Part shown: positions 1-10,865 of the stretch, one piece after another
Numbering within the stretch: position 1 is the stretch's first letter
Layout: each line of letters opens with the position of its first letter
NCBI RefSeq assembly: GCF_001540865.1
Contig: NC_033633.1
Coordinates: 7,905,691-7,969,690 of the forward strand
Reading direction: 5' to 3'
Source: Ananas comosus
Lineage: Eukaryota; Streptophyta; Magnoliopsida; Poales; Bromeliaceae
DNA length: 64,000 nucleotides
Made by a program: the position numbers and the translations under genes
The notes under the pieces: model-generated
Seen by the model: the letters and a program-made list of their open reading frames with translations, nothing else
Told to the model about the DNA's origin: nothing
Databases searched by the model: none

Positions 1-1960
1 TTCAGTTCTTATTTCTGGAATCGAGACCGAAGGCATTTCTTCGGCTTTATCTTCTAAAATGTCAGCTAAAGGAGCATCTTCGGCTTGTCGAAATTGTCGT
101 TTAGCAACTGATTTTCGCCATTTTGAAGACGGCGGAGGAGTAACTTGTACAGTTTCAATCGGTCTCTTATCTAAAGTTGAGACTGATGAAGGAGTGGGTA
201 TAGACTGACAATGAAAGTAAAAATGAGTAGTACAAACATCAAAATAGGAAGAATCAAAGGAGAAATAGAATAGAAGACATTACAGAGGAAGGAGGCGAAG
301 GTTCAGCAGCCTCTTCCGATTTGTATTCTGATATGGATGGCTCGGCAGGGCTTTCTGATTGAGTCTTACTTGGGAAAGGAGCTACAAACAAAAAGCAAAT
401 AAATAGCAGTAATTATAAGCAGGGAATTAATTTCAAAGGAAATAACGTATTGAGAGGGTGACGAGTCATGCGGTGTGCATGCGAGATAACAGGGGCAAAG
501 GTTTTCTTGAGGAAGATATCCCAATTTACAGCATAGCGAAAACCTAGCACGCCAGTATAATTCGTCCTGAAACTGACCAATTTGAAAAATCGCCGCAAAC
601 GGTTTCCCATAGCCGAAATTTGATCGGCGTCAGCTATACTCTTGGTAGGCGGGCGATGAGTGGCAGTATTAGCCGTAAAAAACTTCGCCGGAGCAGGAAC
701 GGCCTGTGTAAAGCCAAATTGACGCGCCACAAACTGTGGAGAGTAAACCTCGGTACTGGGCAGTAACTTCGAGTGCGATTTCAAGCCGATGTGCAAGTCC
801 CGAGGAGCCAAAAAAGAATACCAAACATCAAAATACTCGCCAGCGCGAGAAGAGGCGAGTTCCCCTTGAAGTGATTCATATCTGGCTAAAAACCAAGGGG
901 GGCCAATGACTCGATCAGCGAAAGGGGACCAGTAAATAAGAAAGTGAGAGCTCGAATCATAAAAAATGGAAAAATAAGTGAGAAAATCTAGAGGATGCCC
1001 AGATGTAAACACTGGAGGATAGCTGAGAGCAAGTCCGTAGGAATCAAAATGAGCAGTCGAGTTCGAATCTAAAGATTCTCGGCACAGCATACTGAAATAA
1101 ATTTGCAAAAACATTTGCAAAAACCAAAAAACGCCGCAACCCGAGCCAATGGTGACACCATCACCAGTGGGTGACGGCCTAATGGAATCAAAAATTTTCC
1201 TGTAAACAAAAGTAAGGAAATAGGGCCCCAAAGCCAATTTATCGCCGTTAGATAAACCAACGGCGATGGAAACAAAATCTCGGTTAATTTTCTGCGAATG
1301 AGTGCAAAAAATATTATGACATAACCAGTACAGAAGGAATGCTGTATGTTCCTTCTTAATGACTGGAGCAAGGGATTCACCTGTAAATTTACGAAGAAAT
1401 TTAGAGTAGGCCAAATCATTGAGATCAAGATTGGCCTCAAAATCAGAAACACCATCAGGGTTATGAGCCATGGAAAGGGTGACGCCATGAGGACGTAGGC
1501 CAACAATGGCGGCGACATCAAAAAAAGTTGGGGTGAGAGGACCGCCTCTAAAAAGAAAAACGTTAGAAACAGGGGACTAGAAACAAAGGGGGGAAGCCAG
1601 AAGAAGAAAATCAGCTATAGGAGGTTTTCAGGATAACTGAATGGCTTCATAGATACCAGTTTCTCGCCATGAATCGCCATAAGTGGCTTGCACACGATCC
1701 AGCCAAGCCAAGTAGGCGTCTGAGATACTAGGCCAGGTTCGAAGACTTCTTCCCGTCGAAGCCGAAGGGTACCAGGAGTGAAGATGGATGGATTCAGCCA
1801 TTAACGGAAGACCTTCATTAGAAAAAAGGAAGTCATCAGCAGATGGGTCTTCGGTAAAGGAGGGACCCAAGATAAACCTAACAGGGTTTGAATCAAGATA
1901 TGGCCTAAGCAAAGTATAGTCCAATGAAGGACGAGTAGGCAATGGCGGAAGAGGCACCAT
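1..1960 (-). CDS. Plant mobile domain (PMD) protein, antisense extra ORF of the retrotransposon; 3' end off window
   Basis: This is a spliced gene read from 1960 towards 1. Exon A (about 1960-1632) encodes the N-terminus with the motif WYPSASTGRSLRTWPS and SDAYLAWLDRV. Exon B starts at 1547 after a pyrimidine-rich tract and AG, and runs to about 463. It begins GGPLTPTFFDVAAIVGLRP and holds the domain core: WLCHNIFCTHSQK, then VGLSNGDKLALGPYFLTFVYR. Exon C (381-284) and exon D (204 to the window edge) are Ser/Pro/Glu-rich and keep one frame through a clear GT...AG intron; exon D has a basic stretch KWRKSVAKRQFR. The PMD family is transposase-related and occurs in domesticated genes, Mutator-like elements and Tat retrotransposons; its biochemical role is unknown. 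The exon A donor is degraded and a TGA follows IQLS, so splicing there is uncertain and the copy may be dead. Confidence 0.72.
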
Positions 1961-2446
1961 TTTTTGAAACGAAGGAAGATGAAGAAGACGATAAAAAGAG
2001 ATGAAGAAGAGTTTTCGTCAGAAAAATGAAAAAGGATAAAAGAGGTAGAAGAGACAAATAGAATGAGAAGCTTGGGGAAATAGAAAAGACCGTCGTATCG
2101 AACTGTCGCATCGAAGTGAGTGTCGAAGTCGACTATAATGATGAATAGACGGCGGTAATTAAGATGACCTAGTTAATGCCGCAGATGAGACAAAATGAGG
2201 ATGGAGATCGGGCCGTAAATAAGAAAATAAACGGCTAAGATTGAACCGTACAGAGGGTCACGCCTCGGATCACGTCGGACACTGGTATAGAGATTTTAAA
2301 TATGCTTGGACCGAGAACGACGCTTCGAATCGCGCTCGTTATTGAAGCAATTACAGAATTTCGGCAGCAAAAAAGGGACGGCTGAGATTAAAAGTAATCG
2401 TGTCTCAGATCACGCCAGCTACCGAAGTGTTACTTCAAAAGCTGCC
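1961..2446. other. Region upstream of the antisense PMD ORF, no gene
   Basis: This stretch lies between the PMD start codon and the polypurine tract. The part next to the ORF (about 1965-2080) is rich in GAAGA/AAAG on the + strand, so it would be a pyrimidine-rich 5' leader for the antisense transcript. I see repeated short phrases of the type GATCACG..TCGG/GCC but no convincing protein, and no clear TATA box in the antisense direction. It probably holds the promoter and 5' UTR of the antisense gene plus the 3' untranslated internal region of the retrotransposon. Confidence 0.4.
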
Positions 2447-2457
2447 GAGGGGGCAAT
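2447..2457 (+). promoter_or_regulatory. Polypurine tract of the Tat-like element
   Basis: GAGGGGGCAAT lies directly before the LTR start TGTTGAGCC. A purine run in this position primes plus-strand DNA synthesis in LTR retrotransposons, and it fixes the element orientation as +. Confidence 0.55.
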
Positions 2458-2682
2458 TGTTGAGCCAATTAGGCGCGGATGAGATTTAGGTACGAATATT
2501 CCCTTCAAAAGCGTCCATTCAGTCGTGTATCGGGAGCACCGGAGAAGTATATCGCGCCAATTGAAGGAAGTTACGGTAACCGCAAGCAGTTACATGCTGT
2601 TCTGATCGGCTAGAAGTGGTCCGGAATATGAGGAGATAGTGGCCGATCATGTAAAGAACAATAACTGGCCGAGGGCGGTATC

Positions 2683-2690
2683 TATAAATA
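2683..2690 (+). promoter_or_regulatory. TATA box of the 3' LTR
   Basis: TATAAATA followed by GGG lies 225 bp into the LTR. Position and sequence fit the core promoter of a plant LTR retrotransposon. Confidence 0.55.
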
Positions 2691-2798
2691 GGGTAATAAT
2701 ACCCCAAAAAGGGGTCTTCGCCCCTGCGCACAAAATACCACTTTTATTTTCCTGCATCTTTCTTTCTCGCATTTATTGTTTTTCCTAGGAGTAGTTCC

Positions 2799-3587
2799 AG
2801 ACCTGGCAAACGGGTGGGTTGGGTAACCTACGGGTGGGTCATTATACCCGTAGGTTATTTGGGCATGGGTAAAATTTACCCGCAAATTTTTGGGTAGCCA
2901 ACATCTTTACCCATACCCGCCCNCTTTCGGCTTGACCTATACGCGTAGGGATGCAAATGGATCCTGATCTGTGAAGATTCTGTTCCGATTCGTGCAGGAT
3001 AGGTAGACCTCGCAAGCAAACGGGCAGCTAGGCTAATCCGCGAGCGGATCATTGTATCTCCAGATTATTTGAATATGAATGAAATTTATCCATAAATTTT
3101 TGGATAGCTAATATTTTTACCCATACCAGTCCGCGGGTGGGTACGCAGGTTATCCGCAATTATTATTATTTTTTTTTGCTCTTATATTTTTTAAATACAA
3201 AATATATATAAATATAAATTTTAAAAGTATAACATAACTTATTATTTAAAGTATCATAACATATAATAAAAATATTTAAAGTCTTAAAGTAAAAAATTTT
3301 CACAAAAAAGTAACACGATAAAATATTAGGATTAGAATTTTTAGGATGAATAAATAAATAAATAAATAAATAAATAAATATATTAATTAAAAAAATATAT
3401 TTTGTAATTAAAATATATGTGTGGGTACCCGTGGGTACCCGCGGGTTACCCAAAATGCCCATAGCTTAATGGGTACCCACCAGTTTTACCCATAATTTTT
3501 TAGGTTGAAAAAGTTGGTGCCCATACCCGCAAATTTGCGGGTAACCCACTGGCACCCGCGGGTTTGGGTCGAGATTGCCAGGTCTAC
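2799..3587. mobile_element. hAT-like non-autonomous DNA transposon
   Basis: The left end reads AGACCTGGCAAACGGGTGGG and the right end is its inverse, ending TTGCCAGGTCT. GTAGTTCC occurs on both sides (2791-2798 and 3588-3595), an 8-bp direct repeat as expected for hAT insertions, although the right copy starts two bases after the visible terminal repeat. Subterminal repeats of the type GGGTACCC and TACCCGC are common in plant hAT elements. No transposase is encoded; the interior is AT-rich with a (AAAT)n run near 3348-3380. A second, diverged set of subterminal motifs near 2990-3150 suggests an internal duplication or a nested copy. A single 'n' at 2923 marks a join. Confidence 0.6.
2923..2923. 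other. Single n, probable contig join
   Basis: A lone ambiguous base inside the hAT-like element. Similar single n bases occur at 47477, 55759, 56251 and 62129, each at a place where repeat sequence changes abruptly, so they probably stand for gaps of unknown size. Confidence 0.5.
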
Positions 3588-3982
3588 GTAGTTCCTGTAA
3601 CTTAGTATCCTGGAGTTTGTCTGCCCTTTGGGCATCACTCTATTGTTGACTAAAACCCTTTTCCTGTACTTTCTACTTACTCTTTCAATAGAAGACAGTT
3701 TTCGGCTCTTCAGGCCAACCAGCTCTGGTGCTGTATTAGCCATTCGGCTCATTCCTTGGCTGAATTTCTTGCTTCTTTTGTTCATTCGGCTCATCCGGTT
3801 GACCCGAATTTACCGTAGAAGCTTTGAACCCGGCTGACCCGATCCCTCGTCAGCCGAATCGCTTGATGTGTCGAAGGGCGCAAACTTCGAGGGTCACTAT
3901 TCGCAGCCGTTTCGCATCCTGACGCGCTCCCAGAGGGGGATCTTTGACTAGGTCAAGGGTCGGGGAATTCCGGCACCCAACA

Positions 3983-4426
3983 CATACATAGGGTTTTACA
4001 TGTTCTCAATCATTTACAACCATCTCATATGTATTTGTACTTACAACACACAACATATACTCTCAAATCAACCCTACAATGCATGATGCTCAAGAAACAC
4101 ATATGCTCAAGAAATGATATTTTAGACATAAAACGTAATTCAAATATTTCGGAAAGCACTACTCACCTCGTTTGGTTGCTAGGGTGCTATGATTCAAATC
4201 TCGTGATTTTTGGCCGCCTATTTCTTCGCCTGCGGCAAAACGAAGCCATATTAGGCTTTTTTTTCATCTTTGCGTAGACTCGTCAAATTGGCGAACCGAG
4301 TCCACCAACGAGTTAGAAATACCCCCAATTTGGTTTTTATAAGGTCAATTTACCTTTAAACCAACCTAGGGCAAAAGTCCCAATTTTAGTGCCCTAACAA
4401 TGAACTATAGTAACATACACCTTGTT
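3983..4426 (-). repeat. Left fragment of a family C LTR (minus)
   Basis: This stretch has no gene. Its text (for example the phrase CCTAGGGCAAAAG near 4367 and the reverse-read leader around 4140-4320) matches the internal part of the related LTRs at 8580-8680 and 32760-32900. The bases TTGTT at 4422-4426 are the target duplication of element 1 and recur at 17197-17201. Removing element 1 joins this piece to 17202-18109 as one minus-strand LTR. Its left part was cut off by the Tat-like element. Confidence 0.65.
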
Positions 4427-5297
4427 TGTCACGCCCCAATCCCCGCCAATTTGGTTCGGTTCGGGTCACGCCGACAGACGCCGAACGGACAGAGCCTCCC
4501 CTGTCCGTCCAAGGCTCTAAACCATGTATAGTGAAGCAATCAAACAATGTGATTAGCATTTATACAAAGCTTGCACGAGGGCAAGCAACAACGGAAGCGA
4601 AAGCTCTAAGCTAAATACATTCACCCATACATGATATTTGATTGCTTTTGCACCAAATAAAAGTAAACTAAACTATTACAATTCATGCTTTCATTCATAA
4701 TTCTTTACATTTAGCCATTCGCCCAAAATTACATATTGTTTACAACTTTACAACTTGCTAAATCAACAAAAGAAGTTGATACATGTATACAAAAAGGGAA
4801 TGACTACAAAATATAAAATAGTCCCGGTGGCCGCTATCTACGGCGCTAAACCCTTGCCTCGGTCCTCCGCCGCCCCGCTCGTACTAGGTCCCGTAGGGTT
4901 AGTGGTGTGAGAACTAAACAAAGTTCCCAGTGGGCTTGGCATCCGACCTCGCCGACTTACCCACTAGGTCTATCCAGGCATAAGTATTTCAAAGGAAGGA
5001 AAGTAACCATTACTAATGCAACTAATACTATGCCTGCAAGAAAGAAGTCAGCGGATACATATATAATTCAATGCGATAATGGAAATGCATGCATGCTCCA
5101 ATCATAAATACGCTTTGGGTCTTTACCCAATCTTGCCGGTTAACTTGTTAACCCCAATAACTCATAACCCAAATCCCGTCATAACAGGGGCCTTGAACCA
5201 GCCTAGGGACCGTCGTTGGGACCGTCGCTCCCCAAGGTGACTATTTCCGAAACTCACCGCTTGAGGGGAGCTACCAACCTCAAGCCAAGACGTATCA

Positions 5298-8007
5298 TGT
5301 CACGCCCCGGACCGGGCGACGAAGCCTCTCGTAGCGTGCGCCAGACCCGGCATATGTCAAACATATAAGGCAGCTACAATAAAAGCGGAAGTAAGTAAGT
5401 CAAGAAATAGTTACAAATAGAGCAGTACAGCTAGTGATATCAGGCGGCAAGGTTCTATCATCTAAGCAAGAGTAGAGAACGCATAAACCTAAACACATAA
5501 GAGTAAACATAGGTAGTTATTCACAATAATTATCTCCTCAAACAGGAATACAAGGATTCCAAAAAGAAGGTGGTCTCTTCTCACACATACAGGTACAACT
5601 CACAACTTCTCACAAATAAAACTCACGAGAGGTAGATCCACCTTATCAAATCGTCCTCAAAGGAAGCTAGCTCGAAGAACGCTCCTTCTGCGGTCCTAGC
5701 CTCTCCCGGCTGTGGAAGGCTCTGAAAGAAAACACAGAAGCCAGAGGGTCGGAACTCATGATTTATAGTCCCAAGTGGGCAATACTGACTCAGCTCACGT
5801 CACACTAGGCGCCCCAACAGAAAAGAGGTAAGTTCTAACAATAGAGTAACGAGTAATGCATATTTAGACAGCATAAATTAGGATGCATAAGTAAACGCAA
5901 ATTAAACATATTTGGCATTCCTTAATGCGACTTTAGTCGTGTCATGAGATATATATATTCACAATAATATTCATGCTTTTACTTTATACGGATATGAAAG
6001 TAATACTTGGTATGACTACAATGCATATAAGATGCCAATAACAATCTCCTTTAGCTATACATGTAATGTATGAATACCCAAATGTCCACAGACTATGCTA
6101 GAAGTAAGTCAAGTCAATCCTTCTTACTCTCTGACTAGTAGTTAATCATGAACAAACTCAACACGTGGCGATTTTCATTTCCAATTACAGACCTACCAAA
6201 GGTTAGTCGCTTGTGCGCCTAAGTGCTGTGGATAGCCAAACATCGCCTACTCTTTGGGATGTGTCATTGCTCCCACTCAACCCCGTAGGTGCTCAATACG
6301 CACGATGCGACGTAGTCGAGTAGGCTTACTCGGAGTGCGGCTTGTATGGGGCGACCCACACAAGCATGTGACGAGATTGAGCACAAAATGGAAAACAAGC
6401 AAGTACTGTCTCAAATACTCTATCCGCACGTCTCTAACGATGGCAAGGTCACTAGCATCCCAAGGATCTTAGACCCCAATGTCTCAAGTGAGTCCAACAC
6501 TCACTTGCTTAGCTGCTCTTATACCACATATATCCACGACTGATCAAGCTCAATTCTTGTTCTTATGTTCATTTTAACATTAATACTTATGATACTATAG
6601 CCTGCGGCCAATGTCTTTATGACATTGGCCCAATTTCAATAGTCCAAGTTTCTCAAGCCCTCTCTAGGTTCTAAAATTCTTAATTTGTCCCAATGGCATA
6701 TAGGTTAAATGCAAGAGGGCAAGATCCGTTTTCATAATAGGCGACCATGTTCCAATCTTAACTAGAATGTTAAGTCTCACATGCATCACTGTACCACATA
6801 GGGGTCTAAAATTTTACTATTACATAAATATATGCATGTTAAGCATTCTAAACATTCATATTGTAAAATACATTTTATCATGAAATTGCGCATGAATTTC
6901 TATTTTACGAAACATCATTGTGCCAAGTATGAGCATTTCTCATATCATAGGCTAGGTCAAACCCACCGAACCGTCGCGTGCTCCTTCGATTCGCCGAACG
7001 GAGTTGTCCACGAGTCTCAAAGTACCCTAAAAGTAATCAGCGAAGAGATACGAGAGCATTACGACCAACCAAGAGATCAAACATTAACCTAGAAGCAAAA
7101 AGGGCCAAAATTCACCTCAAGAGGAGAAATCTCTTCCAAAGCTCCAAAAGAGAGCTAGAACCCTTCCAATCCAAGCCCAAGGAAGGTTCTAAACCAATCA
7201 ATCTAGCCCCAAAAGCCCTAGATCAAAAAGCCCCAAAAATCAACCCTAATACCCATTCTAGGGTTTCAAATGGCAAAATCTACCAAAACAAGAATCAAAG
7301 GGTAGAATCAAAGTACTAACCTCTCTAGATGCCTCAAAACAAGCTCCAAATCTTCTAGGGTTGAAGATTGGTCCACCACCAAGCCCTACAAGCAAGCTCC
7401 AAGCCTTGCAAAGGTGGGAAAGAGAGAAAGGGGTTGAGCTTCAAGCTCCCTCAAGCAAATTCCTCTTCTTCTTCTCCTCCTTCTCCTCCTTCTTCTCCTT
7501 CTCTCTCTAGATGGTGTGGGGAGAGTGTGAGAAATGAGATGGGAAGAGAGGGAAATGGCTAATAAACCCATCTAATGTAACAAAATCCAGTGAGGCCCCT
7601 CAAAAATCCAATATTGCATCAGCCCGGTCTGGGCAGTTTTCGCCCAGAGGGACCGGTCTCTCCCCAGCAGGGACCGGTCTCTCGCTGCGAACCCGAAAAA
7701 CCATCGTTCGGGAACCGGTCTCTCCCTGTGCGGGACCGGTCTCTCTCTGCGAAGGCGCGCTCGGGGACCGGTCTCGCCCACCAGGGACCGGTTGCCTCAG
7801 GGCTGCCGCAACACTGCTCACTGGTGGACCGGTCTCTCCTTCCAAGGACCGGTCCCCGAGAGTAAAACTCTCAGGACTTATCCAGAATTCCAGTTTTCGA
7901 ACTTTTTAGGTCGGAAAACATTCTACGACCCTTCACCAAGTGTGGAAAAGCTCGAAACACATCCAAACACTCGAACCTCGCAATTTGCAAAGGTCCAGTG
8001 TGTTACA
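5298..8007 (-). mobile_element. Solo LTR, family B, inside the 3' LTR of element 1
   Basis: On the + strand it starts TGTCACGCCCCGG and ends GTGTGTTACA, so it is a minus-strand LTR beginning TGTAACACACTGG. TATCA flanks it on both sides (5293-5297, 8008-8012), and the empty site AGACGTATCATGAG is seen in the other LTR of element 1 near 15590. No internal domain remains, so it arose by recombination between two LTRs. In LTR orientation U3 carries eight ACCGGT motifs (7854-7651), followed by a leader-like region with a pyrimidine-rich stretch near 7460-7510. The rest (5298-7400) has no gene; short ORFs in it are not conserved in its relatives. Confidence 0.92.
7651..7854 (-). promoter_or_regulatory. 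GACCGGTC palindrome array in U3 (family B)
   Basis: Eight motifs with the core ACCGGT lie in about 200 bp, most within GGGACCGGTCTC or GGGACCGGTCCC contexts. The array sits about 150-360 bp from the LTR start, in U3, upstream of the probable transcription start. Palindromic form and repetition suggest a protein-binding enhancer-like array; this is inference. ORFs that run through it on either strand are repeat artefacts. Confidence 0.6.
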
Positions 8008-9614
8008 TATCATGAGTATCGATCGAACCCCCAATTTGAGGATGCTTAGCCACTAGTTACAATGCAACCTTCATGCTAGGTTCTTTACCCATTTGTTCAT
8101 GTCATTTGCTAATCATTTTTGTCACAATGTCACTATGGTTAAACCTATGTTTAACACTTACTTATCAATGCCAATCTATCTCTCTATTGTCAATGTCATA
8201 GGTACTTACCATTGTCGAGTCCAAGTCTCACAATCATGCAATCTGTAGGGTTCAACAATACATGTCCATCATGGTTCCATATCTTTCTACTTTCCGATAC
8301 ATTAGAGAAAACATATAACACTACCCAAGTTAACACGTAAATTAACCCTAATATGCATGAGTGACTTTACAATCATATGTTCAAAATAGAGAAATAGACA
8401 TAGAAGAGAATCCAACGATTCCGGCGTGCACCCCCCACCTTGTGAGGTGGTAGAAAATGAACGCGACAATCTCCCGAACTCTATGAACGATGATCCGCGC
8501 CCTACAACCCAAAATGGTGCCAAATTAGGCCCTTTATATATGAACCACTCTTTAATATCCTCGTAAAATTAAACGAGGTTGTCCCACGTGTTTAGGACAC
8601 TCCCAATTAGGTTTCTACAGGGTCAATTTGTCCCCGAAAAATCCTAGGGCAAAAGCCCCAATTTTCAAGCCCTGACAATGTCATTTAGGGTTCCCCCATG
8701 AATCGATCCCAACCCTAAGCAAACAATAGCTTAGGATCATCTAAGAAGCATCCTAGTAATATTTTTAGACCTTTGGAACCAACCCTAGGGCTCCTAACGC
8801 AACTTCCAAGGATTCACCATGAGAGCACCTTGAGCTCTCATGGGTTTCATGGTGTTCATGGCTCAAAAGAGACTCTAAAGCCACTAAGGAGCACAAAGCT
8901 CCATATCCCTAACCCAAAATCCAAACCCTAGAGGAAAACCTTACAAAACTTACCTCTAGTCCAAGCTCCACCAAGATTCTTCTTGTCGGAGAGCTCCTAG
9001 AACCTCCAAAGCCTCCAAATCCACCTTCTTCTCCAAGCTCTTCTTCTTCTTCTCCAAGTTCTAGAGGAGTTCTAGAGAGAGAAAGAGAGAAAATGAGAGG
9101 GGAGGAGAGAAATGGCTGTGGGAGAGAGGGGATGAGTCATATATAGTGTTGTAACAATTGCACTTAAGCCCATCCACTTGTTTCCCATTGATCTGCCCAG
9201 ACTGGGCATTTTTCGCCTTCGGGGACTGGTCTCCCCGACCAGGGACCGGTTCCCGAACGATGGGTTTCCAGGACTAAACCAAAATTTTGGGTTTTTCAGC
9301 TGGCGGCGCAGCGGGGGACCGGTCTTTCGCTCAGGGACCAATCTCTCGAGGACCGGTCTCACCACCAGGGACCGGATGCCTCAGGATTTCCTGGCAGGCT
9401 ACGCGTACGGGGACCGGTCTCTCCTTCAGGGACCGGTCCCCGAGAGCATAAAATCTGGGACTTAGCCAGATTTTGAAATCTCACTCTCTCGGGTCCCTTT
9501 GCACTATATATATAAGCTCCAACACACTTAGGGCCTATACCCACTCGTTCAACTCCGCGTCCAGCTCATTTCGATGGAACTCGGCACAACTTACGAGGTA
9601 TGTGGTATGTTATA

Positions 9615-9630
9615 TTCTCTACCCCTAAAA
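9615..9630 (-). promoter_or_regulatory. Polypurine tract of element 1
   Basis: On the minus strand the sequence TTTTAGGGGTAGAGAA lies directly before the 3' LTR, 57 bases after the integrase stop codon. It primes plus-strand synthesis. Confidence 0.75.
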
Positions 9631-9686
9631 TTTAGTTTCGTCCGCGAAACTACTTACTCGGAATTGAAATCTATACCTCAACTCAA

Positions 9687-10856
9687 CTAGTCAAAGAGAT
9701 GAGGATGGCGCTCTCGCATCTCGCTCTCGAGTTCCCACGTTTCTTCCCGATCGCCGTGTTCACTCCAGTGAATTTTAACATACGGAATTTCGCGATTCCG
9801 TAGTTTCCTTACTTCCCGCTCTACGATGTAAGCCGGGAACTCTTCATATGTCATATCCTCCTGAAGCTCTATCGATATATACGAGAGAATATGATCTGGA
9901 TCGTAAACATACTTGCGGAGTTGGGATACATGGAACACGTCATATACTCCCGCGAGCCTTGGTGGTAATGCCAACCTATAGGCCACCACGCCAACTCGTT
10001 CCAAAATCTCGAAGGGTCCGATATAGCGGGAACTTAGCTTCCCGCGTACACCGAACCGCTTAACTCCTCGCATCGGCGATACCTTTAGAAATACGCGCCC
10101 TCCAACCGCGAACTCAATATCCTTTTGCCGTTTGTCAGCATAACTCTTGTGCCTTGATTGCGCCGTCACTAATCTTTGTCGGGCAAGCCGAACTTTCTCT
10201 TCCGCCTCCCGCAGCACGTCAGGGCCAAGAACCATCTTCTCGCTCACATCGCTCCAATGTATTGGCGAGCGACATTTCCTACCGTAAAGGGCCTCGAATG
10301 GCGCCATCGCAATACTTTCTTGATAGCTATTGTTGTACGCGAATTCCGCCATCGGTAAGTGATCGTGCCATCTGCCCTTGTAGTCAAGTACGCACGCCCG
10401 AAGCATATCCTCAAGGATTTGTATCGTTCTTTCCGATTGTCCGTCACTTTGAGGATGGAATGCCGTGCTAAAATCGAGCTGTGTGCCCAATGCATCTTGT
10501 AAGCTCTTCCAAAATTGAGATGTGAACCTAGGGCCTCGATCCGATATAATAGATGTCGGAACCCCATGAAATCTCACCACCTCATCAATATAGACTTGAG
10601 CTAACTTGTTTCCCGACCAAGTAGTGTGGATCGGCAAAAAGTGTGCCGATTTTGTCAACCCGTCCACAACTACCCAAATCACGTCATGTCCACCTTGGGA
10701 TTTAGGCAAACCCGTCACAAAATCCATTGCGATGTTCTCCCATTTCCACACGGGTATAGGTAGACTTTGTAATTTTCTCGCCGGAAACCGACGTTTCGCC
10801 TTCACTTGTTGGCACGTGAGATACTGCGCCACGAACTCTCCTATATCCTTCTTCAT
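9687..10856 (-). pseudogene. Element 1 integrase with chromodomain
   Basis: Integrase inserts the retrotransposon cDNA into the genome. The minus-strand frame continues from the RNase H part after two TAG codons (10868-10863). The core contains the DDE pattern: MDFVTGLP, then SDRGPRF, then SERTIQILED. A GPF motif (GKLSSRYIGPFEIL) follows, and a C-terminal chromodomain (REVRKLRNREIPYVKIHW ... EETWELE) places it among Tekay/Del-type chromoviruses. Chromodomains tether integration to heterochromatin. In the N-terminal HHCC zinc finger the first Cys of the usual CLTC is Tyr (YLTCQQVK), so the finger is probably broken. It ends at HPHLFD and a stop at 9687, just before the polypurine tract. Confidence 0.9.
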
Positions 10857-10865
10857 GACCGGCTA

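Larger units (their letters stand above)
1..3982 (+). mobile_element. 3' part of a Tat-like Ty3/gypsy retrotransposon
   Basis: This is the 3' end of an LTR retrotransposon in + orientation. From left to right it holds an antisense ORF of plant-mobile-domain type, a polypurine tract at 2447-2457, and an LTR that begins TGTTGAGCC at 2458 and ends CCCAACA at 3982. A TATAAATA box on the + strand at 2683 fits a + strand LTR promoter. An extra antisense ORF between pol and the 3' LTR is known from the Tat lineage of plant Ty3/gypsy elements, and some of these ORFs carry the plant mobile domain. Gag, pol and the 5' LTR would lie left of the window, so the lineage is inferred. The element interrupts a family C LTR that resumes at 3983; its right target duplication would be CATAC (3983-3987). 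Confidence 0.6.
2458..3982 (+). repeat. 3' LTR of the Tat-like element, split by a hAT-like insertion
   Basis: The LTR starts TGTTG and ends CAACA, a perfect 5-bp terminal inverted repeat. Without the 789-bp insertion at 2799-3587 it is about 735 bp. U3 spans roughly 2458-2680 and contains the TATA box; R and U5 follow, with a T-rich stretch around 2742-2785 and 3640-3690. The second LTR is not in the window, so the boundaries rest on the terminal repeat, the polypurine tract and the change of sequence at 3983. Confidence 0.6.
4427..9614 (-). repeat. 3' LTR of element 1, split by a solo LTR
   Basis: In element orientation the LTR begins at 9614 (TATAACATACC, against TGTAACATACC in the other LTR, so its TG is mutated) and ends GGGGCGTGACA at 4427. 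The parts 4427-5297 and 8008-9614 align with 14723-15593 and 15590-17196. Everything between is a 2.7-kb solo LTR plus a TATCA duplication. The U3 part, 9200-9450, holds eight ACCGGT-type motifs, several degraded. A TATA-like run lies at 9507-9514. Confidence 0.92.

Noticed and set aside
3486..3837. ORFs on both strands around 3486-3837
   Set aside because: They cross the right end of the hAT-like element into the LTR, so they are chance openings.
7651..7854. Regularly spaced short repeats resembling a CRISPR array
   Set aside because: The repeats are 8-14 bp palindromes with irregular spacing inside plant LTRs, and no cas genes are present. The setting is eukaryotic.
7572..7865. Overlapping ORFs on both strands through the ACCGGT arrays (also at 9072-9544, 16699-17231, 22390-22584, 31683-31932, 46711-47061, 56418-56760)
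   Set aside because: They read palindromic repeats in several frames, giving DRSL/RPVP-like or VPVQ/LYRY-like low-complexity proteins. Their frames are not conserved between copies and they lie in U3.
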